Made by a program: the position numbers and the translations under genes
The notes under the pieces: generated by a model
The model's database searches: none
What the model saw: the letters and a program-made list of their open reading frames with translations, nothing else
Told to the model about the DNA's origin: nothing
In this document: piece after piece, positions 1 to 8,604 of the stretch
How positions within the stretch are numbered: the first letter of the stretch is position 1
Layout: each line of letters starts with the position of its first letter
Assembly (NCBI GenBank): GCA_039029135.1
Contig: JBCCGT010000025.1
Coordinates: 18,502-82,501, forward strand
Reading direction: 5' to 3'
DNA from: JALZVT01 sp039029135
GTDB lineage: Bacteria > Pseudomonadota > Gammaproteobacteria > Pseudomonadales > Azotimanducaceae
DNA length: 64,000 nt

Positions 1-652
1 CGTCGAGCACGACGCGCACGCCAAAGCGACCGGTGCCCGCAAACCGCGCCTCGCGAACATCGGCCAGGCGCACGAGCGCGAGTCCGTAGTCCAGCTCGGC
101 GCCGATCTCAAACGTTCCGGTCAGCCGGAAGCGTTCAAGTCTCGGTCGCACCCGGCCACCCTCGAGCCGGCTCAGCATCAGCATCACGGCGTCGCCAGGC
201 AGCAGTCCCAGCAGGCGGGCGAGCGGCGCGCCAAGCACCACGGCCCGCTCCGTGCCCAGTAGATCGGGTAGCGGCGCGCTGACCGCGGCGGCGAGACTCT
301 CGATGCGCTCCGCCGATTGCCCCTCGAGGCCGTAGACCGCGACGGGAAACACCGCGCCTTCCCGGGTGACCAGGCCTTCGGCCAGGAAGAAAGGCAGGCT
401 TGCGAGCGCGTCCGGCGCCGCGGCCTCGACCTCGGCGGCTTCAGCGCCCTCGACCAGGACATGCGGCACCGTGCCGAGTATTCGAGTGGTGAGCTCGCGA
501 TTGAAGCCGTTCATCACGCTCAGCACGAGCACCAGCATCGCAACGCCGAGCGCGATGCCAACGAGCGACACCCAACCGATGAAGCGCGCGTACTGATGCC
601 GCCCACGGCGCAGATAGCGCAGGGCAACGAAGCGAGCAACGTCGGCGGTCAC
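1..652 (-). CDS. lolE: Lipoprotein-releasing ABC transporter permease LolE/LolC type, C-terminally truncated by window edge
   Basis: This is the second permease of the Lol complex, which extracts outer-membrane lipoproteins from the inner membrane and hands them to LolA. About 217 codons are visible. The N-terminus has the family pattern ALRYLRRGRHQYARFIGWVS-like cytoplasmic start, then a transmembrane helix ending in VLSVMNGFNRELTTRILG, the conserved LolC/LolE segment. The GTG start (652-650) overlaps the lolD stop (TGA 651-649), so translation is probably coupled. Downstream of it, the periplasmic domain runs to the window edge. LolC and LolE are paralogous; calling this copy LolE rests on gene order (permease, LolD, permease) and is an inference. 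Confidence 0.9.
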   Translation of the reverse strand, partial: MTADVARFVALRYLRRGRHQYARFIGWVSLVGIALGVAMLVLVLSVMNGFNRELTTRILGTVPHVLVEGAEAAEVEAAAPDALASLPFFLAEGLVTREGAVFPVAVYGLEGQSAERIESLAAAVSAPLPDLLGTERAVVLGAPLARLLGLLPGDAVMLMLSRLEGGRVRPRLERFRLTGTFEIGAELDYGLALVRLADVREARFAGTGRFGVRVVLD

Positions 653-1338
653 GCCTCTTCCGCCAGCGAGCCGTCGACCAGTCGGACCGCGCGGTGCATG
701 CGTTCCAGCACCGACTCGTCGTGCGTCACGATCAGAAACGCGGTCTCGAGGCGTTCGGACAGGTCGCACATGAGATCGAAGACCTCCCCAGCGCTGTGAC
801 TGTCGAGGTTACCCGTGGGCTCGTCGGCCAGCACAACCAGCGGACGCGCCGCCAGGGCGCGCGCGACGGCAACCCGCTGCCGCTCGCCACCGGACAGCTC
901 GTGGGGTCGATGCGTGGCGCGCGCGGCAAGCCCGACGCCGGACAGCAGTTCCGCCGCGCGCTCCGCGGCCTCCCGTCGCGCGACGCCACCCAGCAGCAGC
1001 GGCATGGCGACGTTTTCCTGGGCGTCGAACTCCGGCAGCAGATGGTGGAACTGATAGACGAAGCCGACCGATTGATTGCGCAGGCGGGCGCGCGCGCCCG
1101 GCGTCATGGCGGACAGCGACTCGCCGCCGACAATGACCTCGCCTGCATCCGGATCGTCCAGCCCGCCGAGGCAATGCAAGAGCGTGCTCTTGCCCGAACC
1201 AGAGCGCCCGAGCACGGCCAGCCGCTCGCCCCTACGCAGCGCCAGCGACACGCCACGCAGTACTTCGATACGGGCCGGTCCCTGACTGAAGGATCGCGTC
1301 AGATCCCGTGCGACCAGCGCGGCTGTCTCATCGTTCAT
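649..1338 (-). CDS. lolD: Lipoprotein-releasing system ATP-binding protein LolD
   Basis: Cytoplasmic ATPase of the Lol lipoprotein-release complex, 229 aa, the usual size. Walker A is GRSGSGKST, the ABC signature LSGGERQRVAVARAL and Walker B VVLADEPTG are all intact. It also carries the MacB/LolD-type segment VGFVYQFHHLLPEFDAQENV after the Q-loop. The ATG lies 3 nt after the lolC stop and the 3' end overlaps the next permease by 3 nt, so the three genes read as one operon. Confidence 0.95.
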   Translation of the reverse strand: MNDETAALVARDLTRSFSQGPARIEVLRGVSLALRRGERLAVLGRSGSGKSTLLHCLGGLDDPDAGEVIVGGESLSAMTPGARARLRNQSVGFVYQFHHLLPEFDAQENVAMPLLLGGVARREAAERAAELLSGVGLAARATHRPHELSGGERQRVAVARALAARPLVVLADEPTGNLDSHSAGEVFDLMCDLSERLETAFLIVTHDESVLERMHRAVRLVDGSLAEEA

Positions 1339-1341
1339 AGA

Positions 1342-2571
1342 TCACTCGTACTTCAGCACGGCGGTAGGCAGCAGGCGCGCCGCGCGCCACGCCGGATAGA
1401 GCGCGGCGACCAGACACATGGCGAGCGCCGTGCCGCCGACCAGCCAGATGTCCGCGAGCCGCAGCTCCACCGGCAACTCGGTCACGAAATATTGATTCAG
1501 CAGTTCGAGGTGCAGGAGGCTGTCGAGCACCTGCACGCCGTCGCGCAGCAGCGCACCGAGGCCGATGCCCAGCGCGATGCCCAGCGCAACGCCGAGCAGC
1601 CCGATCACAAGCCCCAGGGTGAGGAACGCGAGCATGACGACGCCGCTGGAGCTGCCGAGCGTGCGCAGCACGGCGACGTCTGCGCGCCGCTGATTGACCA
1701 CCATCACCAGGGTGGAGACCAGGTTAAACGCCGCCACGGCGACCAGCAGCGACAGCAGCACGAACATGGTGACCTTCTGCAGGCCTATCGCCTGATAGAG
1801 CGTGCCGTGGGTGCGCATCCAACTGGAGGCAAAGAACTCGGTGCCCACGGCCGCCTGCGCGGCGCGCCCGGTGGACTCGGCGGCGAACAGATCGTCGAGC
1901 CATAGCTGATAGCCGTGAATGGCGCCGCCCAGGCGAAACAGGCGCGCGGCGCTCTCGATGTCGGTATAGGCGTTGCCGCGATCCAGCTCGGACGCGGAGT
2001 CCAAGATCCCGACCACCTCGAAACGCCGCTGCCGCGGGTGCAGACCGAACGGCGAAACCGTGCCTTCCGGGACGATCAGCGTGACCCGACCACCGGGTTC
2101 GACGCCGATCTCACGCGCAAGTGCCGCGCCCAGAATCAGACCGAACGGGGTCTGCTGCAGGCGTTCCAGCGCACCCGGAGAGAGAAATTCATCCAGGCGC
2201 GACAGCCCCGCATACTCGCTGCCGCGGATGCCATTGAGCGCGACGCTGCGCACCTCGCCCGCGGTCGCGATCAGCACTGCGCCTTGAACGATGCTCGCGG
2301 CACCCCGCACGCCCGCGATCGATTCGAGCGCCGCGCGATCCTCGGCGCGCTCAGCGACCGGGATCCGAGCCCGGACGTTGAGATGCGGAACGATGCCCAG
2401 AATGCGCTGGGTCAGCTCGCGTTCGAAGCCATTGATCACGCTTAAGACCAACAGTAGGACGCCCGTCGACAGCGCCAGCCCGAACACGGACAGCGCGCTC
2501 ACCTGCGCGACGAAGCTGCGTCTGGCCAGGCCGTAGCGCAGGCCGATCGCAAACCCTAGCGGTCGCAGCAC
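1342..2571 (-). CDS. lolC: Lipoprotein-releasing ABC transporter permease LolC type
   Basis: Inner-membrane permease of the Lol complex, 409 aa, normal length. It shows the MacB/FtsX-like architecture: N-terminal helix with SVINGFERELTQRILG, a large periplasmic domain (roughly residues 50-260), then three C-terminal helices (about 270-300, 315-345, 370-400) ending LLPTAVLKYE. The GTG start at 2571 gives MLRPLGFAIGLRYGLARR, matching the family N-terminus. First permease of the lolCDE run; 53 nt behind nqrM and possibly co-transcribed with it. Confidence 0.93.
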   Translation of the reverse strand: MLRPLGFAIGLRYGLARRSFVAQVSALSVFGLALSTGVLLLVLSVINGFERELTQRILGIVPHLNVRARIPVAERAEDRAALESIAGVRGAASIVQGAVLIATAGEVRSVALNGIRGSEYAGLSRLDEFLSPGALERLQQTPFGLILGAALAREIGVEPGGRVTLIVPEGTVSPFGLHPRQRRFEVVGILDSASELDRGNAYTDIESAARLFRLGGAIHGYQLWLDDLFAAESTGRAAQAAVGTEFFASSWMRTHGTLYQAIGLQKVTMFVLLSLLVAVAAFNLVSTLVMVVNQRRADVAVLRTLGSSSGVVMLAFLTLGLVIGLLGVALGIALGIGLGALLRDGVQVLDSLLHLELLNQYFVTELPVELRLADIWLVGGTALAMCLVAALYPAWRAARLLPTAVLKYE

Positions 2572-2624
2572 GTGCGATCAGCCCGAGGGATGGCAGTCAA
2601 AGCTAGGCGAGGATCTGGAGGCGA

Positions 2625-2855
2625 TCAGTCAGCCGGATCGAAGCGGCCGACCGGATTCTGCGAGGCGGTCGTCTCAGCGCCGCCGGATTCGCAGCGCGCG
2701 GGATTGCCCCCACAGATCTCGCATTCAGCGTCGAGGCCCAGGCCCGCCAGACCGCCGCAGGAACCGCTGATCGGTCGCCGCCCGAACAGGACGCCCACCG
2801 CCATACCGGCGACGATGATCAGCATGATGCCGAAGGCGAGAACTACCGTGGTCAT
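2625..2855 (-). CDS. nqrM: Na+-NQR maturation protein NqrM
   Basis: Small membrane protein (76 aa) needed for maturation of the Na+-translocating NADH:quinone reductase, thought to deliver iron for the Cys-ligated centre between NqrD and NqrE. One N-terminal helix (residues about 4-24, ending AVGVLFGRRPISGSCGGL) is followed by four cysteines at 33, 45, 48 and 55 (ECEICGG core), as in the family. The start at 2855 has AGGAG eight bases upstream; an in-frame extension to 3059 exists but has no such site. It follows apbE, the flavinylating partner for NqrB/NqrC, which supports the call. No nqrA-F genes lie in the window. Confidence 0.9.
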   Translation of the reverse strand: MTTVVLAFGIMLIIVAGMAVGVLFGRRPISGSCGGLAGLGLDAECEICGGNPARCESGGAETTASQNPVGRFDPAD

Positions 2856-3030
2856 GTCAGAAACTCCTGCTGGCCGCCGCGATGCGCGGGCGGTGTGTGC
2901 CGGCACTGGCCCGTTGACTTGAGCGTGGTCGCCGTCGCACGGGCGCGAATTATGCCATCGCGCGCCCCTCCGCGGGTGCTTCGTGTGACGCGCGCCGCGG
3001 GCAGAGGCCCTGCGCAATAGCATAGAGCCA

Positions 3031-4161
3031 TCAAAGGGTTTCGCCAGGCACTCGGTCACCGTCCGTAGACTCGAAGCGTTCCGCGAAGGCGGAGCTGCGC
3101 CAGGGTTCGAACAGGCCGTCGCTGCGGCGCAGGAGAAACGCAGCGACCAGCCCTTCGCGCTCGGCAGTCTCGCGGGCCTCGGCGGGTGCCAGCACGTTGA
3201 GCGCCGTGGCCCAGGCGTCCGCGTGCATCGTCTGCGGATGCCAGACCGTCACCGCCGCCAACGCGTGCGCGATCGGATAGCCCGTACGCGGATCGATGAG
3301 ATGGGACCGCCGCACGCCGTCGACCTCCCGGTAGTTGCGGTAGTCGCCCGAGGTCGCGACCGCGCCTTCCGTGAGCACCAGCGCGGGTAGCGGTCGGTAA
3401 CCCGGCGCGAGCGCGCCCGGTTGCTCGATACCCAGACGCCAGGGCGCGCCGCGCGGGCTGCGCCCGCGCACCCGAATCTCGCCGCCGATGTCGACCAGAA
3501 AGTGGGCACAGCCGCCGACCTGCAGCGCTTCGGCGACCAGATCAACGCCCCGCCCCTTTGCGAGCGCGGACAAATCGAGTCTGCGTGGCGCGGTAAATGC
3601 GACCAGGTGATGCTCCCCGGTGGCCGCCGGAGCGTCAGCCGCCGCCGGTGCAGGAGCGCGGCGGATCTGAACGGCGGCCATGCCGACGCCGCGCAGCCCG
3701 TCGGCGATGGCTGCGGGCGTCGGTGGCGCCGAGACGCCCGCGGGCCCGAAGCCCCAACGGTCGACCAGCGGACCGACGGTCGGGTCCAGGGCGCCGCCCG
3801 AGGCGCGCGCGATGGCTGCCGCCACACTGAGCACGCGGGCAAGCTCCGCCGACACGGGCTGCGGTTCGGGGCTCGTGCTGCGCGCGTTCAGGCGACTCAG
3901 CTCGGAGTCATCGCGATAGGTCGAAAACACGGCATCGACGCGCGCGAGAGCGGCATCGACCGCGGCCACGGGAAGCGCGCCATCGCAGGCAGCCTGGATG
4001 CGAAAGCCCGTGCCCATGGTGCCGCCCGCATAGCGCTGGTAGGCCTCATCAGCGGGCGGCGCGCAGCCGACAAGCGCCCCACAGGCGAGCGCCAACGCCG
4101 TTGTGCAGCTCAACCCGGGCGCCGGCCACCGCACGGCCGCGAGCCGCCGAACGTTCGACAA
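3031..4161 (-). CDS. apbE: FAD:protein FMN transferase (ApbE), lipoprotein
   Basis: Periplasmic Mg-dependent flavin transferase that attaches FMN to Thr in acceptors such as NqrB and NqrC. Family landmarks: GGTMGTGFRI near the mature start, VFSTYRDDSELSRLN, LDLSALAKGRGVDLV, and VATSGDYRNYREVDG followed by HLIDPRTGYPI. The N-terminus is a lipoprotein signal with the lipobox ALVGC about 33 residues in. The start is uncertain: an open frame continues to 4398, but that would put about 112 residues before the lipobox and cross into the divergent promoter region. I chose TTG at 4161 (AGGAG 13 nt upstream); GTG at 4134 is the main alternative. Directly followed by nqrM, 175 nt downstream. Confidence 0.88.
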   Translation of the reverse strand: MSNVRRLAAVRWPAPGLSCTTALALACGALVGCAPPADEAYQRYAGGTMGTGFRIQAACDGALPVAAVDAALARVDAVFSTYRDDSELSRLNARSTSPEPQPVSAELARVLSVAAAIARASGGALDPTVGPLVDRWGFGPAGVSAPPTPAAIADGLRGVGMAAVQIRRAPAPAAADAPAATGEHHLVAFTAPRRLDLSALAKGRGVDLVAEALQVGGCAHFLVDIGGEIRVRGRSPRGAPWRLGIEQPGALAPGYRPLPALVLTEGAVATSGDYRNYREVDGVRRSHLIDPRTGYPIAHALAAVTVWHPQTMHADAWATALNVLAPAEARETAEREGLVAAFLLRRSDGLFEPWRSSAFAERFESTDGDRVPGETL

Positions 4162-4306
4162 TCGGTGACGACAGCTCCTAAGATCGCGGGTTAGCTGGCG
4201 ATGGCGCTGACAGCGCCAGCGTACCAGCGTATCTACCGGGGCAGCGGCGCGTCGAAGCCAGATCAGGCGCGCGACGCGGGCCGAGACGGGTGTCAGGCGA
4301 AGAAAC

Positions 4307-5662
4307 ATGGGCAGCGACGACGACTCCAAAAAAGAACGCGGCGAGTCCAGCAGAAAAGCGGGCGCGAGAGAAGCCTCGCACGCGAATCGCAGCTTCACGC
4401 TCGCCGTGTTTGGCGGCGCGCTGCTCGGCGCCCTGCTGCTGCTGCTCGATCATCCGCCGGGTCTGGACGCGCTCATGGGGTTGTTGAAGACGCTGTTCCT
4501 CGGCGCCCTCAAACTCATCATCGCACCGCTGATCTTCTTCTCGCTGCTGGCCGGCCTCGCACAGCTAGGCGAGGCCTATCGGCTGCGCACGCTGGGCGCC
4601 GCCACGGCCCTGTACTACGTGCTGACAACGACCATTGCTGTCGCCATCGGGCTGTTCGTCGTCTCGTTCGTCCATCCCTGGGAGTCCGCCCCGCCGCTGA
4701 TCGACCGCGCCAGCCTGCCCAGCGCCGCGCTGATACCGGAGACCGACGGCTCGATCTTCGGCGTGCTGCGCGGGCTGCTCGAAACGATGCTCACCAACCC
4801 CTTCACCGCGCTGGCTGAGCTCAACGTGCTCGCTATCGTAGCCAACGCCCTGCTGATCGGGATCGCCATGGTGCTGGTGCTGCCGCGCGACAGCGCCTGG
4901 CCCGAGCTCGTCGCTCAAGCCGCGAGCGTCACCCAGCGCATCGCGACCTGGGCCGTGCTGCTCATGCCGCTCGGCGTCATGGCCGTCACCTACGAACTGC
5001 TCGGCAGCGCCGACTGGCACCTGCTCGGCCAGCTATTGTCCTTCTGCGGGGTTGTCCTGCTGGCCACGGCCGTTCACGGGCTGATCGTGCTGCCCCTGAT
5101 CAGCTGGTTCGGCGCGGGCGTCGGACCCATCGAGCTGGCGCGCGGCATCGCGCGCCCCTTCCTGGTCGCGCTGACCACCTCGTCCAGCGTCGCGACCCTG
5201 CCGGTGTCGCACGCCGCCGTCAGCGACGCGTTTCGCGTCCGCGAGTCTGTGCGCAGCTTCGTGCTGCCGCTCGGCGCCACCATGAACATGGACGGCACGG
5301 CCCTGTTCGAGGGCATCGCGGCCGTCTTTCTCGCTCACCTGTTCGGCGTTGAGCTCGGCGCCGCCGGGACGATCATTGTCTTTCTCGTGGCGATGATCTC
5401 CTCCATCGGCGCGCCGGGCATTCCGAGCGGCTCGATGGCGGGCATGCAGGTGGTGCTGCTGGCCGCTGGCATTCCGCTGGAAGCGATCGGTATCCTGCTC
5501 TTGGTGGAACGGCCGCTGGACACTTTCCGCACGGCCGTCAACGTCCAGGGCGATATTGTCGGCACGCTCGTCGTGCAGCGGACGCTGCGCCGGCGCGGCC
5601 AAGAGGAGGGCGCAGCCGCGCGGCCAGCAGCAGGCAGCCCAGCCCAAAGGCAGACTCAATGA
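4307..5662 (+). CDS. Dicarboxylate/amino acid:cation symporter (DAACS family)
   Basis: Inner-membrane secondary transporter of the GltP/DctA/SLC1 fold, 451 aa. After a charged cytoplasmic tail of about 30 residues come multiple hydrophobic helices. The transport core is clear: serine-rich hairpin TTSSSVATLP, the LPLGATMNMDGTALFE cation-binding segment, the second hairpin SSIGAPGIPSGSM, and RPLDTFRTAVNVQGD in the last helix. These are the family's conserved coupling-ion and substrate motifs. Substrate (glutamate, aspartate, C4-dicarboxylates or other) cannot be told from sequence alone. Divergent from apbE. Confidence 0.92.
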   Translation: MGSDDDSKKERGESSRKAGAREASHANRSFTLAVFGGALLGALLLLLDHPPGLDALMGLLKTLFLGALKLIIAPLIFFSLLAGLAQLGEAYRLRTLGAATALYYVLTTTIAVAIGLFVVSFVHPWESAPPLIDRASLPSAALIPETDGSIFGVLRGLLETMLTNPFTALAELNVLAIVANALLIGIAMVLVLPRDSAWPELVAQAASVTQRIATWAVLLMPLGVMAVTYELLGSADWHLLGQLLSFCGVVLLATAVHGLIVLPLISWFGAGVGPIELARGIARPFLVALTTSSSVATLPVSHAAVSDAFRVRESVRSFVLPLGATMNMDGTALFEGIAAVFLAHLFGVELGAAGTIIVFLVAMISSIGAPGIPSGSMAGMQVVLLAAGIPLEAIGILLLVERPLDTFRTAVNVQGDIVGTLVVQRTLRRRGQEEGAAARPAAGSPAQRQTQ

Positions 5663-5723
5663 CCCGAACAGTTCGATCACGACCGGCGTTGTGCCCTCGC
5701 GACGCCGCAGGGCGCGCGTGCTG

Positions 5724-6338
5724 ATGGCCTGCACGCTCGTCCTCATGCGCCACGGTGAAATCAAGGCGAACCGTAGACGCCGCTGGCACGGCGCGACCGA
5801 CAGCCCGCTGCTGTGGCGCGGACGCCGCCAGGCGCGCGCGCTGGGCCGCTATGCCGCGCGGCGCTACGCCCGGCTGGAAGCGCTGTACGTCAGCCCGCTG
5901 CAGCGCTGCCAGGCCACGGCAGGACCGCTATCAGAGCGCCTCGGCTTGCCCATAAGAACGGAAACGGGGCTGGCGGAATGGGACGTCGGGGCGTTCGAGG
6001 ACATGCCCTTCGCCGAGCTCGCGGAGCGCGAGGACTTCTTCAACCGGGTTCTCGAGGACCCGGACTATGCGCCGCCCGGCGGCGAAAGCCTCAACGCTGT
6101 CAGCGCGCGGCTGACCGCCACGCTTGCGAAAATCGCCCGCGCGCACTCCTATCCCGACTTCGACAGCTGCGTCGGCGTCGTCGGCCATGGCGCGGCCTTC
6201 CAGGTTGCGCTCGCGGCGCTGATCGACGAGACGCCGAAACGCTGGCAGAGCTACCAGATCGCCAACTGCTCGATTACCGAGCTGCTGCTGGACCCCGAGC
6301 CCTACGTCGAGGCTTACAACCACACGCACTTTCTGTGA
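5724..6338 (+). CDS. Histidine phosphatase family protein (phosphoglycerate mutase-like)
   Basis: Phosphohistidine phosphatase of branch 1, 204 aa. The catalytic RHGE motif is at residues 9-12, the conserved YVSPLQRCQATA follows, and the second catalytic His is in VVGHGAAFQ near residue 155. The start ATG at 5724 places RHGE where the family expects it; the open frame continues upstream into the symporter, 62 nt away. The substrate is not evident; related proteins include CobC-type and broad phosphatases. No cobalamin genes are nearby, so I do not assign CobC. Confidence 0.85.
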   Translation: MACTLVLMRHGEIKANRRRRWHGATDSPLLWRGRRQARALGRYAARRYARLEALYVSPLQRCQATAGPLSERLGLPIRTETGLAEWDVGAFEDMPFAELAEREDFFNRVLEDPDYAPPGGESLNAVSARLTATLAKIARAHSYPDFDSCVGVVGHGAAFQVALAALIDETPKRWQSYQIANCSITELLLDPEPYVEAYNHTHFL

Positions 6339-6438
6339 TGCTGAACGGTCGAAGGGGCGCGGCGCCGGGGTAACCGTCGCGCCATCACATCCAGCGCGAG
6401 CGCAGCTGTCGCCATTTCGCTTTCAAGAGGGGGAACAC

Positions 6439-7209
6439 ATGACCGAATACTGCCTGGTCGATAAAAGCGACCACATCATGACCGTGACCATCAATCGGCC
6501 CGAGCGCCTGAACGCGTTGCATCCACCGGCTAACGCCGAACTCGGCGAGGTCTTCGACGACTATGCCAGCGACCCGGATATGTGGGTGGCGATCGTGACC
6601 GGCGCGGGCCGCGGATTTTCCGCGGGCAACGACCTGCGCTATCAGGCCGAGGGCGGCAAGCGCGTGCCCATGCCGCGCGGTTTCGGCGGCCTGACGTCGC
6701 GCTTCGACCTCACCAAGCCGGTGATCGCCGCCGTGAACGGCGTGGCCATGGGGGGCGGATTCGAAATCGCGCTGGCCTGCGACCTGATCATCGCCTCCGA
6801 AGCGGCTCGCTTCGCGCTGCCCGAGCCCAAGGTGGGTCTCGCGGCTCTGGCGGGCGGACTCAACCGTCTACCGCGCCAGATCGGCTCGAAGCGCGCGCTG
6901 GGCATGATCCTGACCGGCCGCCATGTAGACGCAGCAGAGGGCGAACGGCTCGGCTTCGTCAACGAAGTCGTGCCCGCAGACGACCTGATGGACGCGGCGC
7001 TGCGCTGGGCACAGATGATCTGCGAAGGGGCCCCGCTGTCGGTTCGCGCCAGCAAGGACGTCGTGTATCGATCGCTGGACTTCGCGTCGCTGGAAGATTC
7101 TATGGCGACGAGCTATGACTCGGTGAAGGCCATGGCTGCCGGAGAGGATTACATCGAAGGCCCGAGAGCGTTCAGTGAGAAGCGCAAGCCAAACTGGAAG
7201 GGACGTTAG
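6439..7209 (+). CDS. Enoyl-CoA hydratase/isomerase family protein
   Basis: Crotonase-fold enzyme, 256 aa, standard length. The oxyanion-hole segments GRGFSAGNDL (residues 58-65) and NGVAMGGGFE (100-109) are present. Both catalytic glutamates of true hydratases are kept: Glu109 in GGGFE and Glu129 in LPEPKVGL. This fits hydration of a 2-enoyl-CoA, though the acyl substrate is unknown. GAGGGG precedes the ATG at a good distance, so the gene has its own strong ribosome site. The thiolase at 56.3 kb is not linked. Confidence 0.92.
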   Translation: MTEYCLVDKSDHIMTVTINRPERLNALHPPANAELGEVFDDYASDPDMWVAIVTGAGRGFSAGNDLRYQAEGGKRVPMPRGFGGLTSRFDLTKPVIAAVNGVAMGGGFEIALACDLIIASEAARFALPEPKVGLAALAGGLNRLPRQIGSKRALGMILTGRHVDAAEGERLGFVNEVVPADDLMDAALRWAQMICEGAPLSVRASKDVVYRSLDFASLEDSMATSYDSVKAMAAGEDYIEGPRAFSEKRKPNWKGR

Positions 7210-7282
7210 GCCGACATCACCGCCGGCAGATGGCTCCGGGCTTGGGCTGAGTGGCCGCTGCCGGACCTAACTGTAAGGGGAC

Positions 7283-7477
7283 CTAGCTGGAAGCGACGCC
7301 GGTGCGCGCCGCATCCAGCGCATCGGCAATCACGGTGACGGCGAGGCAGACATCGTTCAGCGCAGCTTCTTCGCCACGAAAAGCCATCTCTGCCACGATC
7401 TCGACCCGAGGGATGGCGACGTGCAGCGCATCCGGGGGGGTATCGAACTGACCGGGATAGGTGCCTTCGTTGGGCAT
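7283..7477 (-). CDS. Small hypothetical protein, 64 aa
   Basis: No family recognised. The frame has codon use like its neighbours (strong G/C at third positions) and the peptide is ordinary and soluble, with an acidic central helix (VEIVAEMAFRGEEAALNDV). GAGG lies about 10 nt upstream of the ATG. It stands alone on the minus strand between the hydratase and a long gap. A longer overlapping minus-strand frame (7206-7739) is Arg/Ser-rich and looks like a shadow. Real gene is likely but not certain. Confidence 0.5.
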   Translation of the reverse strand: MPNEGTYPGQFDTPPDALHVAIPRVEIVAEMAFRGEEAALNDVCLAVTVIADALDAARTGVASS

Positions 7478-7965
7478 GCGTGAGACCTCGTGAACGCGCT
7501 GTCGTAACTGGTGACTCGCACTCTAGGTCAAGGCCCGGATGCAAAAAGAGCACTCGCCCACACCCTGCGGGCCAGTTGCCGACGGCCGCTTGGCTTGTGA
7601 CCTCGTTCACCCGAACAGTTACACTCTCGCCCGTTTGGTGAGCGCAGCGGGACACAGTAGCGCGAGCAATCCCAAGCGTCCTTTGCGAAGCCGACGCGTC
7701 GGAAAACTGGCGCAGCGTCTGCGGTGTGGACCGCCGCACAGCGCGGCCGCTAGCCGCCGGACGACGCAGCCCGGGCGCTCGCGTCTATCCGGCCAACCCG
7801 ACGGACGGCCCGCAGGAGGCACTCACAGTCTGTGATGACAAATATGATGAAACGAGGCCGGAGCGCCCCGCCAACACGCATCGGCTGCGTCTGGCAGCGA
7901 GCGGCTGATGCCGGCGCCGAACGCATGGCGCTATACGACCCGCGCAGCCGGCAGGCGGCGCGGCG
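7478..7965. other. Intergenic region, 488 bp, no gene seen
   Basis: Between the divergent small protein and the membrane gene at 7966. Open frames here on both strands are Arg/Pro/Ser-rich shadows without ribosome sites. No convincing promoter, terminator or RNA structure was recognised. Confidence 0.5.
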
Positions 7966-8604
7966 ATGACGGCTCGCCAGGTCCTGATCATGACGCTCGC
8001 GTTCTCGGGCGGTTTCGTCGTCATGTCGCTGGAGCTGTTGGGGGGCCGGCTGCTTGCGCCCTGGTTCGGCAGCAGCATCTACGTCTGGGGATCGATCATC
8101 AGCGTGTTCATGCTGGCGCTCGCGATCGGCTATTTCCTGGGCGGCCGCTGGTCGGTGCATAACCCCAGCCTGCAGCGCTTCGGCATGGTGTTCCTGACGG
8201 CGGGCGTGATCCTGCTGCCGCTGATGCTATCGGCAGAGCCGATCATGGAACTGGTGTTCGAGCACGTTCAGGATCCCCGCTACGGCTCCCTGCTCGCCTC
8301 CTCTGCGCTGTTCATCGTGCCGACGGTCACGCTAGGCATCATCTCGCCGTACAGCGTGCGGCTGTTGGTCGAGACCAGCGAGCGAGCGGGCCAGGTCGCT
8401 GGCAGCCTGTATTTCTGTTCTACGCTGGGCAGCGCCCTCGGCACGCTCGCGACGTCGTTTTATTTCGTCCTCTGGTTCGAGATCCGCACCATCTTCCTGT
8501 GCCTGTGCAGCGCCCTGATCCTTTGCGGTGCCACCGCGATCCTGGCCCACCGCGGACTGGCTCAGTCGAGCGCAAGCCGCACCGAAACGGCAGGCGTCAC
8601 CTAG
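7966..8604 (+). CDS. Integral membrane protein, N-terminal half of a spermidine-synthase-like (fused-MFS type) protein
   Basis: 212 aa with about six hydrophobic helices. The opening, LAFSGGFVVMSLELLGGRLLAPWFG followed by VWGSIISVFMLALAIGYFLGG, is the signature of membrane-embedded polyamine-aminopropyltransferase-like proteins, in which a transporter-like membrane half precedes a methyltransferase-fold half. Here the membrane half ends at a TAG (8602-8604) that shares its last base with the GTG of the next gene, which carries the soluble half. The pair is therefore a split version of a normally fused protein. Function unknown. Confidence 0.8.
   Translation: MTARQVLIMTLAFSGGFVVMSLELLGGRLLAPWFGSSIYVWGSIISVFMLALAIGYFLGGRWSVHNPSLQRFGMVFLTAGVILLPLMLSAEPIMELVFEHVQDPRYGSLLASSALFIVPTVTLGIISPYSVRLLVETSERAGQVAGSLYFCSTLGSALGTLATSFYFVLWFEIRTIFLCLCSALILCGATAILAHRGLAQSSASRTETAGVT

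Noticed and set aside
694..1905. 403-codon plus-strand open frame opposite lolD and lolC
   Set aside because: Antisense shadow of two clearly conserved genes; His/Gln/Arg-rich low-complexity translation.
3031..4398. Full-length 455-aa version of ApbE
   Set aside because: It would place about 112 residues before the lipobox and overlap the divergent symporter start; a shorter start was chosen.
7206..7739. 177-codon minus-strand frame after the hydratase
   Set aside because: Arg/Ser-rich and without a start signal; the smaller in-region frame 7283-7477 looks more gene-like.
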